Source: Pedobacter sp. FW305-3-2-15-E-R2A2 (GTDB taxonomy: Bacteria; Bacteroidota; Bacteroidia; Sphingobacteriales; Sphingobacteriaceae). From it: DNA of 64,000 bases. Location: positions 6,882,001 to 6,946,000 of the forward strand of contig NZ_CP151803.1 of NCBI RefSeq assembly GCF_038446955.1, written 5' to 3'. This document shows, in pieces, positions 36,165 through 45,127 of the stretch. The translations under genes were made by a program, and so were the position numbers. The notes beneath the pieces are model-generated. The model was given only the letters and a program-made list of their open reading frames with translations, had not been told where the DNA came from and made no database searches. Each line of letters opens with the position of its first letter. Within the stretch, counting starts at the first letter, position 1.

Positions 36165-36734
36165 TTATATTTTATTAAATTTCAGATAACCAAGATTGAT
36201 CTCATCTTTTTGTTGTCCTTCGTGAAGCTCAATCTTCAGGTCATACTGAAGTCTAAGTTCTTCCGAAAGGACATCAACGATTTCAAAAGCATCATCTACA
36301 TCTACTCCATATTTATCATCAATATGAGAAGCTGCGCCTTCAAAACCAGTATGTTTATAAAATGCCGTTTGTTTTGCCTGCTGAATGGCTGAAGCCTTAT
36401 CTGTAGCAACAATCAGCATCTTATAATGTGGTTCATCAAACACACCAGGCTTATACCCTCCTAAATTTATAAAGAATAAGTTGTTTGTTTGATTGGAAAT
36501 GCTTCCTTTAGCTACCACCTGTATTTGGTAACCATTTACTTCGGTCACTTCACGCCAGGCATCTACATGGATTTTCTCCCCCGCCTCAGGCCAGAAATCA
36601 AGAATCTCCTGTTTCAAATCCTTTAATGAATCCGCGATTGAAAAAAACATATCGTGTTGTTCAATACGACGGGGTGGCGGTGTACAACCGAGCATCAACA
36701 TAAATAACTTGGGTGATTGCATGGAATTAGGCAT
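36165..36734 (-). CDS. DUF1543 domain protein
   Basis: 189 residues from ATG 36734; ATG 36722 is equally plausible. The N-terminus KLFMLMLGCTPPPRRIEQHDMFF is diagnostic of DUF1543, whose members have two related halves (here LGGYKPGVFDEPHYKMLIV begins the second) and unknown function. No signal peptide. Last gene of the fumC run, 9 bases after the phosphatase gene. Confidence 0.88.
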   Translation of the reverse strand: MPNSMQSPKLFMLMLGCTPPPRRIEQHDMFFSIADSLKDLKQEILDFWPEAGEKIHVDAWREVTEVNGYQIQVVAKGSISNQTNNLFFINLGGYKPGVFDEPHYKMLIVATDKASAIQQAKQTAFYKHTGFEGAASHIDDKYGVDVDDAFEIVDVLSEELRLQYDLKIELHEGQQKDEINLGYLKFNKI

Positions 36735-36743
36735 TTTTCTTCT

Positions 36744-37190
36744 TTAATGATTGGCTTTGATCTCCTCGATTAGTTGTTTACAGCGTTCTTCAATTTGTAG
36801 AAATACAGGCTCAAAAAGTCGTTCATCAAAATAAGGGTCAGCAACTTCAAGATCTTCTGGCAGGAACAGAGACACTTTCTCGCGGTGTTCCTGTTCTCCG
36901 GCCAGTTTAAGTACATCTTTTAAATTATTCTGATCCATCACCAGAATCAGGTCAAATTCATCAAAATAATTTTTGTTAAAGTGTCTGGCTCTTTGTTTAG
37001 AAATATCATAACCGAATTTCCGGGCAACAGAAATACTTCTTTTGTCGGCGGGCTCATTCACATGCCAGTCTCCTGTACCGGCAGAAGCGATCTCCCAACC
37101 CAATTCCTGTTCATCAACTAAATGACGCATGATCCCTTCTGCCAATGGAGAGCGGCAGATATTGCCCAAACAAACCATTAGAATTTTCAT
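36744..37190 (-). CDS. Low-molecular-weight protein-tyrosine phosphatase
   Basis: 148 residues. P-loop CLGNICRSP at residues 7-15 with nucleophile Cys7 and Arg13, and the general-acid Asp in VADPYFDE. Dephosphorylates protein tyrosines or small aryl phosphates. In many bacteria such phosphatases pair with BY-kinases for exopolysaccharide export, but no kinase or wza-like gene is adjacent here. Fourth gene of the fumC run; 5 bases separate it from the nuclease gene. Confidence 0.93.
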   Translation of the reverse strand: MKILMVCLGNICRSPLAEGIMRHLVDEQELGWEIASAGTGDWHVNEPADKRSISVARKFGYDISKQRARHFNKNYFDEFDLILVMDQNNLKDVLKLAGEQEHREKVSLFLPEDLEVADPYFDERLFEPVFLQIEERCKQLIEEIKANH

Positions 37191-37195
37191 GTATA

Positions 37196-38002
37196 CTATT
37201 TATAGATGTCGTTAATGATATTTGCAAGACATACTCCACCTTTTAACAACTGGGTGTTTAAAAGCTCCAGAAAGTCAAAATTGTACCTATAGCTAAGTTT
37301 ATCTTCCGGCTTTGTACTCGCATATATTTTATTACATGCTTCGTAAGAACCATAAACGTAATCTTTTAACGAACTGCTTTTCCATTCTGTTAGTTGACCT
37401 TCAGAAGGATGATTAATGGCAGTCGTGTATTCCGTATAACTTAATTGCTGGTAATCAATCAGACCTTCGTCCCAAACTTTATGCAGATTAGATTTTTCTC
37501 CGAACCAGGTTACATATACTTTATTTCCACCCAGGTCTTCTTTGCGCGCGGTATGCATTGGCTGATTTAAATCGCCAACCAAATGGACAAGCATGCGCAT
37601 AGCCAGTCTCTTCTGATCTGCAGTACTTTGAGGATTTTTCAGCACAGATACCATTTCAGGAATCTTGTTGTAAACATTTGGACCATGGTCGGTATCCAGG
37701 AAGTTGAAAACTCCTTGTTTGTCAAGGTCAGCGGGAAGGTTTACAAAATGCCAGTTGTATAGATAATTGTAGGCGGTATCGGATTTAATGAAATCTCCCC
37801 AGGTACTCGCCATGGCCAGACTTTCCGTACCTAAAACTCCTTTAACACCCTTAAGTGCCCTGTTTGTAAGGTGTGCCTCGGCAACCTGTCCAACGATTCT
37901 GTGGCCAAGCATTCCCCATGCACTGGCATTTAGTGGAAGGTAGGCCATTACCGCAAGAGTTAAGGCAACCTTTAGTGATTTATTGATTGATTTGATTTTC
38001 AT
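37196..38002 (-). CDS. S1/P1-type nuclease, secreted
   Basis: 268 residues. Sec signal peptide ending LNASA, so the mature protein begins with the Trp (WGMLGHRIVGQVAEAHL) whose amino group and ring help bind zinc in this family. Further zinc ligands are in HLVGDLNQPMHTA and HKVWDEGL. These trinuclear-zinc enzymes degrade single-stranded DNA and RNA, and some nucleotides. Probably periplasmic or extracellular phosphate and nucleoside scavenging. Third gene of the fumC run. Confidence 0.93.
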   Translation of the reverse strand: MKIKSINKSLKVALTLAVMAYLPLNASAWGMLGHRIVGQVAEAHLTNRALKGVKGVLGTESLAMASTWGDFIKSDTAYNYLYNWHFVNLPADLDKQGVFNFLDTDHGPNVYNKIPEMVSVLKNPQSTADQKRLAMRMLVHLVGDLNQPMHTARKEDLGGNKVYVTWFGEKSNLHKVWDEGLIDYQQLSYTEYTTAINHPSEGQLTEWKSSSLKDYVYGSYEACNKIYASTKPEDKLSYRYNFDFLELLNTQLLKGGVCLANIINDIYK

Positions 38003-38022
38003 AGGAATGTATTTTAAAAGGC

Positions 38023-38517
38023 TTATAGCGCTTTGGGTTTACAAATAATTTTCTCTTTCAAAACCAGATTGCATTCTCTTTGGTCACTTGCACTTTGAAG
38101 GAATAGCTTATTGGGCTCAAAGGACTTAATATAAAAGCTTTTGATATACCTCCCAATCTGATAACAACCGGAAATTTTTTGTTTATAGTTGGCTTTGGTA
38201 TAAGTTCCTTCCAGAATCAGGCTGTCATTACGAACCTCATAGACTCCTTTGGCATACTCTTTCCAAACGCCGTTATTAAAACAGGAATCAGGATAGTAAT
38301 TTACTTTAGAATGCGTGGTTAAGTCTACATAGAATGAATCACAGGTAAACTTAAATTTATGCTGCGTATAATTCAGCAACTTCCCGGCATTGGGGATACT
38401 ATCCTGATTCCAAACACCCTGTAAAAAAGCCTCACCTTTACCCTGTACATTAGGCAGCCTGCTGCACGAAACGAACAGGCCTGAAATGAGTAAAAGGGAA
38501 CTTATCAATCTCCACAT
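38023..38517 (-). CDS. Lipoprotein of unknown function beside fumC
   Basis: 164 residues. Lipoprotein signal ending LFVSC (Cys18). The mature part is beta-rich (FLQGVWNQDSIPN, LTTHSKVNYYPDSCFNNGVW, YEVRNDSLILEGTYT) and resembles a small lipocalin-like fold, but I know no named family. Homologues beside fumC in Bacteroidota are sometimes labelled fumarate hydratase by neighbourhood, which the sequence does not support. 19 bases after fumC, 20 before the nuclease gene. Confidence 0.78.
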   Translation of the reverse strand: MWRLISSLLLISGLFVSCSRLPNVQGKGEAFLQGVWNQDSIPNAGKLLNYTQHKFKFTCDSFYVDLTTHSKVNYYPDSCFNNGVWKEYAKGVYEVRNDSLILEGTYTKANYKQKISGCYQIGRYIKSFYIKSFEPNKLFLQSASDQRECNLVLKEKIICKPKAL

Positions 38518-38536
38518 ATCGGGGTATTTTTATCAA

Positions 38537-39934
38537 TTATTTTAAACTTCCGACCATATCTTCCGGACGAACCCATTCATCAAACTGTTCGCCAGTCAGT
38601 AAACCAAGTTCAACTGCTGCTGCACGTAATGTTTTGTTTTCTTTATGTGCTTTTTTTGCGATTTTCGCTGCGTTCTCGTAACCTACATGAGGATTCAATG
38701 CCGTTACTAACATCAGAGAGTTTTCTAAATGTTTCTTAATTTCAGGAAGGTTAGGCAAGATACCTTCAGCACATTTATCATTAAATGACACACAGGCATC
38801 TCCAATCAGACGACCTGACTGCAATACATTTGCTGCGATTACCGGTTTGAAAACGTTCAGCTCAAAATGGCCATTGCTTCCACCTATTCCAACAGTAACA
38901 TCATTACCCATTACCTGAGCACACACCATTGTCAATGCTTCCGGTTGTGTCGGATTAACTTTACCTGGCATAATAGAAGATCCCGGTTCATTGTCAGGAA
39001 TGATGATTTCACCGATTCCACAACGCGGTCCAGAGCTTAACATTCTCACATCATTAGCCACTTTCATTAGAGAAACTGCAGTGCGTTTATACGCAGCAGA
39101 CAATTCCACCATCGCATCATGGGCTGCAAGGGCCTCAAATTTATTTGGAGCAGTTACAAAAGGAAGACCTGTTAATTCTGCAATTTTCTGAGCCACGAGT
39201 ACATCGTATCCTTTTGGGGTATTTAAACCTGTACCTACGGCAGTACCACCAAGAGCCAGTTCACTGATCATGACCAGTGCATTTTTAATCGCTCTGATGC
39301 TATTGTCAATTTGCTGAACATATCCGGAAAATTCCTGACCTAAAGTAAGTGGGGTTGCATCCATAAAATGGGTACGTCCTGTTTTAACAATGGTACTGAA
39401 TTCTGCTACTTTCTTTTCTAAAGTATTGCGTAATTTCTCTAAACCTGGAATGGTAATTTCTACCGCTTGTTTATAAGCCGCAATGTGCATTGCAGTAGGA
39501 TATGTATCATTGGATGATTGAGATTTATTCACATCATCATTCGGATGTAAGACCTTTTTTTCATCCGAAAGATCCCCGCCATTTAAAACATGTGCACGGT
39601 AAGCAATCACTTCATTTGCGTTCATGTTACTTTGCGTTCCTGAGCCCGTCTGCCAGATCACCAAAGGGAATTGCTCATCTAAATCACCTGCAATCACCTC
39701 GTCACAGGCTTGTGCAATTAAATCTGCTTTTTCTGCAGTCAATACCCCTAATTCTGTATTGGCTAAGGCCGCTGCTTTTTTAAGGTAACCAAAAGCATGT
39801 ATAATTTCCTTTGGCATAGATGCCTCAGGCCCTATTTTAAAATTATTACGTGAACGTTCAGTCTGAGCCCCCCAATATTTATCGGCAGGTACCTGCACTT
39901 CACCCATGGTATCGTGTTCGGTTCTAAAATTCAT
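38537..39934 (-). CDS. fumC: Class II fumarate hydratase
   Basis: 465 residues from ATG 39934; the 8-codon extension to 39958 starts at the promoter box and is rejected. Fumarase/aspartase superfamily: [13 protein letters not shown], substrate loop [17 protein letters not shown], and signature [11 protein letters not shown] with the catalytic Ser. Interconverts fumarate and malate in the TCA cycle without iron-sulfur. First gene of a five-gene same-strand run. Confidence 0.96.
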   Translation of the reverse strand: MNFRTEHDTMGEVQVPADKYWGAQTERSRNNFKIGPEASMPKEIIHAFGYLKKAAALANTELGVLTAEKADLIAQACDEVIAGDLDEQFPLVIWQTGSGTQSNMNANEVIAYRAHVLNGGDLSDEKKVLHPNDDVNKSQSSNDTYPTAMHIAAYKQAVEITIPGLEKLRNTLEKKVAEFSTIVKTGRTHFMDATPLTLGQEFSGYVQQIDNSIRAIKNALVMISELALGGTAVGTGLNTPKGYDVLVAQKIAELTGLPFVTAPNKFEALAAHDAMVELSAAYKRTAVSLMKVANDVRMLSSGPRCGIGEIIIPDNEPGSSIMPGKVNPTQPEALTMVCAQVMGNDVTVGIGGSNGHFELNVFKPVIAANVLQSGRLIGDACVSFNDKCAEGILPNLPEIKKHLENSLMLVTALNPHVGYENAAKIAKKAHKENKTLRAAAVELGLLTGEQFDEWVRPEDMVGSLK

Positions 39935-39955
39935 AGTGTTAAATATTTTATTTCG

Positions 39956-39963
39956 CAAATTTA
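39956..39963 (-). promoter_or_regulatory. -7 promoter element TAAATTTG for fumC
   Basis: TAnnTTTG match on the minus strand, 21 bases before the fumC ATG. The remaining 250 bases up to the serine hydrolase gene show no gene or clear promoter. Confidence 0.55.
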
Positions 39964-40214
39964 GGCTTTTTATACTTTTAAAATGGGCATTATTGTCAGA
40001 TGTTTAATACAGTTCAAAAAAAGCAATAAATCTATCCTGCAGCTCTCATTTCTGTTTCTAAACGGACTACAAAAAACGGATCTACAGGATTACATCAGCT
40101 AAAAAACAAAACATTCTGAAAACAAAGCTCCTAATCAACAATGTTTAAAACTCTTTTGCGTTTAAAGCCTTAATATTCCTTATTTTTCGGGCGTTTAAAA
40201 GTATTTTATTATTC

Positions 40215-41432
40215 ATGACTTATCGTAATATTTTAGCCGTGGCTTCAATGGCCACTTTTTTGTTTTTTGCCTGCTCCAATTCAAAGAAAAACGCAGCCCA
40301 TACTGTACCTAGTAAGGAACGGACTGCGGAAGACGACAAAGCCGACAGCCTCTTACTGGCTTACAACCCTGCCAAAGGCGATAAATTCATCGCTGATTTT
40401 GTAGAGAACCTACATAAGAAATATGGCTTCAATGGGAACATGCTCGTCGCAAAAGATGGTAAAATTCTTTACGAAAGAGCTATAGGATGGGCAGATTATC
40501 TGCACCGCGACAGTTTGAAAATAAATTCAGAGTTTGAACTCGCCTCTGTAACCAAAACTTTTACAGGCACTGCAATTATGCAGTTAATAGAGCAGGGAAA
40601 GTTACACCTAACAGATGATGTAAAAAAATTCTATCCTAACTTTCCTTACGAGGGCATTAATATTAAGTTACTCCTGACTCACCGAAGTGGCATGATGAAC
40701 TATGTTTATTTTTCTGATGGCATCTGGAAGGACAAGAAAAAACCGATGAGCAATAATGACGTAATGAACCTCATTGCAGAATATAAGCCAAACCGCTATG
40801 CAAAACCTGATACCCGTTTCCATTACAACAATTCCAATTATATGGTGTTGGCTGCGATCATTGAAAAGGTGACCGGTAAACCTTATGCAGATTATATGAT
40901 GGAGAATATCTTCAAACCATCAGGAATGAAACATACGCACGTATATTCAACAACTGTTTATCCAAAAATCCCTGTGGATGTAGTTGGCCATGACCGGACC
41001 TGGAGATATTCAGTCGTACAAAATTTCCTGGATGGTCCTGTTGGTGATAAAGGAATTTACAGTACATTGCATGACTTGGTTTTATATGACAAAGCGTTGA
41101 AAAATGGCCGTCTTTTGAAAAAAGAGAGCTTAGATTCCGCATATAAAGGACATAATAAACCCATCAACGGGCATTTTAATTATGGCTACGGGTGGCGCAT
41201 GTTTGATGGTGAAAACGGCAGAAAAGTGGTGTATCACACCGGTTGGTGGCATGGATTCAGACATATCTATGTACGCGATTTCCAGAAGAACATTGTTGTG
41301 ATTTTTCTGGGCAATTTAACCAATGGAAGCCTGATGCACTTAGATGATTTATATAAACATCTTGGCATGCCAATTATCAGAAAAGGAGCATATTCCGGTT
41401 CAGGATCTCTTCCAGGAAGCGACGAAGATTAA
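40215..41432 (+). CDS. Serine hydrolase (beta-lactamase / class C family) lipoprotein
   Basis: 405 residues. Lipoprotein signal ending LFFAC (Cys20). Beta-lactamase-fold motifs: SxxK in SVTKTF (about residue 112), YxN in YNNSNY, and HTG in YHTGWWHG. Members include D-alanyl-D-alanine carboxypeptidases, esterases and peptidases, so the substrate is open; a true beta-lactamase is unlikely. Envelope-located. Its 3' end is only 6 bases from the convergent recG gene. Confidence 0.9.
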   Translation: MTYRNILAVASMATFLFFACSNSKKNAAHTVPSKERTAEDDKADSLLLAYNPAKGDKFIADFVENLHKKYGFNGNMLVAKDGKILYERAIGWADYLHRDSLKINSEFELASVTKTFTGTAIMQLIEQGKLHLTDDVKKFYPNFPYEGINIKLLLTHRSGMMNYVYFSDGIWKDKKKPMSNNDVMNLIAEYKPNRYAKPDTRFHYNNSNYMVLAAIIEKVTGKPYADYMMENIFKPSGMKHTHVYSTTVYPKIPVDVVGHDRTWRYSVVQNFLDGPVGDKGIYSTLHDLVLYDKALKNGRLLKKESLDSAYKGHNKPINGHFNYGYGWRMFDGENGRKVVYHTGWWHGFRHIYVRDFQKNIVVIFLGNLTNGSLMHLDDLYKHLGMPIIRKGAYSGSGSLPGSDED

Positions 41433-41438
41433 GACAAA

Positions 41439-43544
41439 TTAAGAAATTTTATCGAAGGCGATACCTCTGCTTCTTTTGTTGAGGTATGTTTTCAACAAAC
41501 TATTTTCAGGGAGTTCCAGCTTTGGATCTCCCTCAAGAATATTGATCACCGTATTTCTTGCTTCCTGCAAGATCAGCTGATCTGTAGCCAGATCTGCCAG
41601 TTTCAATTCCAATACCCCACTTTGCTGTGTCCCGGTAATATCCCCAGGGCCCCGCAGTTGCAGGTCGATTTCAGAAATCTCAAAACCATTGTTTGTTTTT
41701 ACCATAGTATCCAATCTCAGGCGACCATCCGCACTCAATTTGTTTCCAGACATCAGGATACAATAAGACTGCTCTGCTCCTCGCCCTACACGCCCCCTTA
41801 ACTGGTGCAACTGGGACAGTCCAAACCGTTCCGCATTCTCAATGATCATGATAGAAGCATTAGGAACATTCACCCCAACCTCGATCACAGTTGTGGCAAC
41901 CATGATTTGGCTCTTCCCCTCTATGAAGCGCTGCATTTCAAACTGTTTGTCGGCATTACTCATTTTTCCATGCACAATACTGATTTGGTAATCAGGCCTC
42001 GGAAACTGGTAACTCATTTGCTCTACTCCTGCTTCCAGGTGTAAAAGATCCAGTTTTTCGCTTTCCTTGATTAAGGGATAAACGACATATACCTGGCGTC
42101 CTTTCGCAATCTCGTCCTTCATGAATCCAAACATTCTCAACCTTTGTCCTTCGTAAAGGTGTCTGGTTTCAATCGGTTTTCTGCCAACTGGCAATTCATC
42201 AATCACCGATACATCCAGATCTCCATATAAGGTCATCGCCAAAGTTCTCGGGATTGGCGTAGCGGTCATCACCAGAATATGTGGAGGCACTGCATTCTTA
42301 CGCCAAAGTTTAGCCCTTTGTTCTACTCCAAAACGATGTTGCTCATCAATCACAACTAAAGCCAGATTTTTAAACACCACTTTATCTTCAATCAGTGCAT
42401 GAGTACCGACCAAAATATCAATCTCTCCGGCCTCCAGCTCCTCATGGAGTTTCGTTCTTTGCTTTTTGGTAGTACTACCTGTCAGGATTGCCACTTTAGC
42501 CAAACGTCCATTTAATAGCGATGCAATAGATTCATAATGCTGCCGCGCCAGGATTTCCGTCGGCGCCATCATACAAGCCTGGTAACCGTTGTCAATCGCC
42601 AGCAACATACTCATCAGTGCTACTACCGTTTTTCCACTTCCAACATCCCCCTGTACGAGTCTATTCATTTGAATCCCTCTTTGGGTATCCATTCTGATTT
42701 CCTTGATTACCCGCTTCTGGGCACCGGTGAGTTCAAAGGGAAGTATTTCTTTATAAAATGTATTTACAGCTTCTCCAACAGCATTAAACTGATGTCCTTT
42801 GAACTTCCACTCTCTGATTTGCTTATTATGCAGGAGCTGAAGCTGAATAAAGAATAGTTCTTCAAATTTCAATCTTCTTTCTGCCCCCTTTAATGCCTTT
42901 ACATCCCGGGGGAAATGGATACTCAAAAGCGCTTCCTTTTTGGTTACCATCTGGTATTTATCCAGAATATAGGCAGGCATACTTTCCCTTACCTCCGGCA
43001 GAAGTTGTTCGATCACCAGGGTTTGCAACTTCTGAATGCCCTTACTATCGAGAAAGAATTTCTTTAGTTTTTCTGTAGAATTATATACCGGCTGTAGCCT
43101 TAGATTCCCTGTAATGGTGGCTGGTCTTGGATAGCTTTCCAATTCGGGATGAGAAATACTGAAAGAACCATTGAAGGCTGCAGGCTTACCAAAGACAATA
43201 TAAACCTTTCCACGGGAAACATTTTCATCCACCCATTTTAAGCTTTGAAACCACACCAGCTCAATAGATCCCGTTTCATCCGTAAGGCGTGCAACGATTC
43301 TCTTTTTATGCTTTTCTCCAATCTGTTCCTTCCCAGTGATCCGTCCAAGAATCTGAACATAGGGAAGATCGGTATCGAGCTCATTAATTTTATAGAATCT
43401 TGTCCTGTCTATATACCGGAAAGGAAAATAGTTCAACAGGTCATCATAGGTAAAAATACGCAATTCTTTCTGTAAAAGCTCAGCGCGCTTAGGCCCTACA
43501 CCTTTAAGATATTCTATGGTGGTATCTAAAGTAGCAGCAAACAA
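41439..43544 (-). CDS. recG: ATP-dependent DNA helicase RecG
   Basis: 701 residues. N-terminal wedge/OB domain (YLKGVGPKRAELL and IVARLTDETGSIELVWF), then SF2 helicase with Walker A GDVGSGKT, the RecG DEQH box (VIDEQHRFG), TATPIPRT, and LHQLRGRVGRG, followed by the TRG-type C-terminus. Remodels stalled forks and Holliday junctions. The start is TTG at 43544, 4 bases after the rarD stop; no ATG gives an intact N-terminus. Third gene of ridA-rarD-recG. Confidence 0.94.
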   Translation of the reverse strand: MFAATLDTTIEYLKGVGPKRAELLQKELRIFTYDDLLNYFPFRYIDRTRFYKINELDTDLPYVQILGRITGKEQIGEKHKKRIVARLTDETGSIELVWFQSLKWVDENVSRGKVYIVFGKPAAFNGSFSISHPELESYPRPATITGNLRLQPVYNSTEKLKKFFLDSKGIQKLQTLVIEQLLPEVRESMPAYILDKYQMVTKKEALLSIHFPRDVKALKGAERRLKFEELFFIQLQLLHNKQIREWKFKGHQFNAVGEAVNTFYKEILPFELTGAQKRVIKEIRMDTQRGIQMNRLVQGDVGSGKTVVALMSMLLAIDNGYQACMMAPTEILARQHYESIASLLNGRLAKVAILTGSTTKKQRTKLHEELEAGEIDILVGTHALIEDKVVFKNLALVVIDEQHRFGVEQRAKLWRKNAVPPHILVMTATPIPRTLAMTLYGDLDVSVIDELPVGRKPIETRHLYEGQRLRMFGFMKDEIAKGRQVYVVYPLIKESEKLDLLHLEAGVEQMSYQFPRPDYQISIVHGKMSNADKQFEMQRFIEGKSQIMVATTVIEVGVNVPNASIMIIENAERFGLSQLHQLRGRVGRGAEQSYCILMSGNKLSADGRLRLDTMVKTNNGFEISEIDLQLRGPGDITGTQQSGVLELKLADLATDQLILQEARNTVINILEGDPKLELPENSLLKTYLNKRSRGIAFDKIS

Positions 43545-43548
43545 GGCT

Positions 43549-44460
43549 TTAAATATTTTTTTTCTTAAATGTAAGTATATCTTTTAGTATGCTCCAATTA
43601 AATACAATGATAGAGATCAGCAGCAAAAGGTAAGCAAGTAGCTTATTTGAATCCACATGCTCATTGAAGTGCAGAATTGCCACTGTAAAAGCAATGATGG
43701 GGTTGGTATAAATGATGATCCCAAGTGTGGAGGAAGGAATACCAATCAGGGCATACAAACTCAAAAACAATGGGATGATGGTAAAAAACACGGCTACGAC
43801 AATAATATTTCCCCAAAACCAGGAGTCCATCGGGATCGTTGCATGCTGAAAAAGATAAAAAGGCAGCATTAGCAATACCGCAAGACCGATTTGTACCGAC
43901 AATACATTCAGTTTATCAAGGTGTTGCATTTTACGTTGGATGATCAGGTAGAAGGCATATAGTGAGGCGATGACGACCGACCACATTACTTCCACAAAAG
44001 AACCTGTTGCCAGTAGGATAATGCTCAGCAATGCGATGGCAAGAGAAATCAGCTTTAACCGCGATAAATGTTCTTTTAGCAGAATAAACCCACCGAATGC
44101 AGTAATCAGTGGACAAACCATATAAGCAAAAGCTGCTGATTGAAGGCTGACATTATTTACGGCATAGATATAAGTATACCAGTTTGAGGTTAATAAGACA
44201 GTAGAGGCAACGATCTGTAAGCCGATCATACGTTTCCCTTTCCTGTCTAATCCTGCAAGATAATCAAGATCTTTTCTAATTTGCTTTTTTCTAAAGACCA
44301 GAATCGCGATCCAGAGAAAGACCATGGACGTAAAGATTCTGTAATAAAGAATTTCCTGAGAAGGAAAGGCTTTAAGATTTCTAAGCGGGATAGAGAAAAA
44401 CCCCCATATAGCAAAAGATAAGACCCCTGCAAAGAAGTACCTCAAATTTGATTTCCCCAA
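43549..44460 (-). CDS. rarD: EamA/RarD-like drug-metabolite transporter
   Basis: 303 residues with about ten transmembrane helices in two EamA repeats (GVLSFAIWGFFSIPLRNL at the start; a second repeat from about residue 150). RarD-type proteins are 10-TMS exporters of unknown natural substrate. Start is TTG 44460, 3 bases after the ridA stop, implying translational coupling. The symbol reflects family, not proven function. Confidence 0.82.
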   Translation of the reverse strand: MGKSNLRYFFAGVLSFAIWGFFSIPLRNLKAFPSQEILYYRIFTSMVFLWIAILVFRKKQIRKDLDYLAGLDRKGKRMIGLQIVASTVLLTSNWYTYIYAVNNVSLQSAAFAYMVCPLITAFGGFILLKEHLSRLKLISLAIALLSIILLATGSFVEVMWSVVIASLYAFYLIIQRKMQHLDKLNVLSVQIGLAVLLMLPFYLFQHATIPMDSWFWGNIIVVAVFFTIIPLFLSLYALIGIPSSTLGIIIYTNPIIAFTVAILHFNEHVDSNKLLAYLLLLISIIVFNWSILKDILTFKKKNI

Positions 44461-44463
44461 AAC

Positions 44464-44850
44464 TTAGCCTTTACAAGCGATCATAGAAATCTCTACATTT
44501 ACGCCTTTAGGCAAGCCTTTAACGGCAACCGTTTCGCGTGCAGGAAAGTTACTGCTACTTTCAAAATAAGTACCATACACTTCATTTACTTCTGAAAATA
44601 AAGCCATATCCGTTAGAAAAATCGTGGTCTTTACAACATCATTAAAACTGTATGAAGCTTCTAACAATACCGCTTTAATATTTCTCATCACCTGATGGGT
44701 TTCTTCAGAGATAGATGACTGAGTAAGTTCTCCCGTTTGCGGATTTATAGCAACCTGGCCCGATAAGAACAAGAAACCATTTGCTTTTACGGCCTGACTG
44801 TAAGGACCAATTGGTGCCGGCGCATTGTTAGTGTTAAATATCTGCTTCAT
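44464..44850 (-). CDS. ridA: RidA-family enamine/imine deaminase
   Basis: 128 residues, canonical length. N-terminal NAPAPIGPYSQAVKANGFLFLSGQ, active-site Arg in FPARETVAV, and C-terminal GVNVEISMIA are the RidA hallmarks. Hydrolyses reactive enamines/imines produced by PLP enzymes such as threonine dehydratase. Forms cytoplasmic trimers. First gene of a tight three-gene unit with rarD and recG. Confidence 0.95.
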   Translation of the reverse strand: MKQIFNTNNAPAPIGPYSQAVKANGFLFLSGQVAINPQTGELTQSSISEETHQVMRNIKAVLLEASYSFNDVVKTTIFLTDMALFSEVNEVYGTYFESSSNFPARETVAVKGLPKGVNVEISMIACKG

Positions 44851-44909
44851 CTTTATATAGTTTTATTTCGTTCTTAAAATTCAGGGGTTCAGGTAGCTTT
44901 CGGTTTTGT

Positions 44910-45050
44910 TTACTTCAGAAAAATCAAGTCTATTAATTTCCAGAGCACACCAGCTACAAAGACCGTAATCGCAATGGCATTAATCACATGCATGATTTTC
45001 AAATTAATATTACTGGGCCTGTTGGGGTCTTTTTTTCTGAATAGATACAT
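44910..45050 (-). CDS. Very small membrane protein, DUF6728-like
   Basis: 46 residues starting MYLFRKKDPNRPSNINLKIM, followed by one hydrophobic helix (about 21-45) and ending LIFLK. The RKKDPNRP-x-N-x-NLKIMH pattern resembles a family of tiny Bacteroidota membrane proteins that I recall as DUF6728; that name is from memory. A TACATTTG promoter box lies 7 bases before the ATG. Easily missed by gene callers because of its length. Function unknown. Confidence 0.65.
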   Translation of the reverse strand: MYLFRKKDPNRPSNINLKIMHVINAIAITVFVAGVLWKLIDLIFLK

Positions 45051-45057
45051 ACCATTA

Positions 45058-45065
45058 CAAATGTA
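45058..45065 (-). promoter_or_regulatory. -7 promoter element TACATTTG for tiny membrane protein
   Basis: TAnnTTTG match 7 bases upstream of ATG 45050, implying an almost leaderless transcript. It sits just after the ompA terminator on the same strand. Confidence 0.5.
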
Positions 45066-45072
45066 GGAATAA

Positions 45073-45108
45073 AAAAAAGAGGGCTTCAAAATTGAAGCCC
45101 TCTTTTTT
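45073..45108 (-). terminator. Terminator of the OmpA porin gene
   Basis: AAAAAAGAGGGCTTCAA (45073-45089) pairs perfectly with TTGAAGCCCTCTTTTTT (45092-45108): a 17-bp stem with a 2-base loop. Confidence 0.92.
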
Positions 45109-45127
45109 AATATTTACTTAGAAATAA

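Noticed and set aside
38023-38517. Naming the small lipoprotein fumarate hydratase
   Set aside because: It has no fumarase motif; the label would come only from lying beside fumC.
39964-40214. Possible tRNA or riboswitch in the fumC upstream gap
   Set aside because: No cloverleaf, T-loop sequence or strong paired stems could be found, only A/T-rich sequence.
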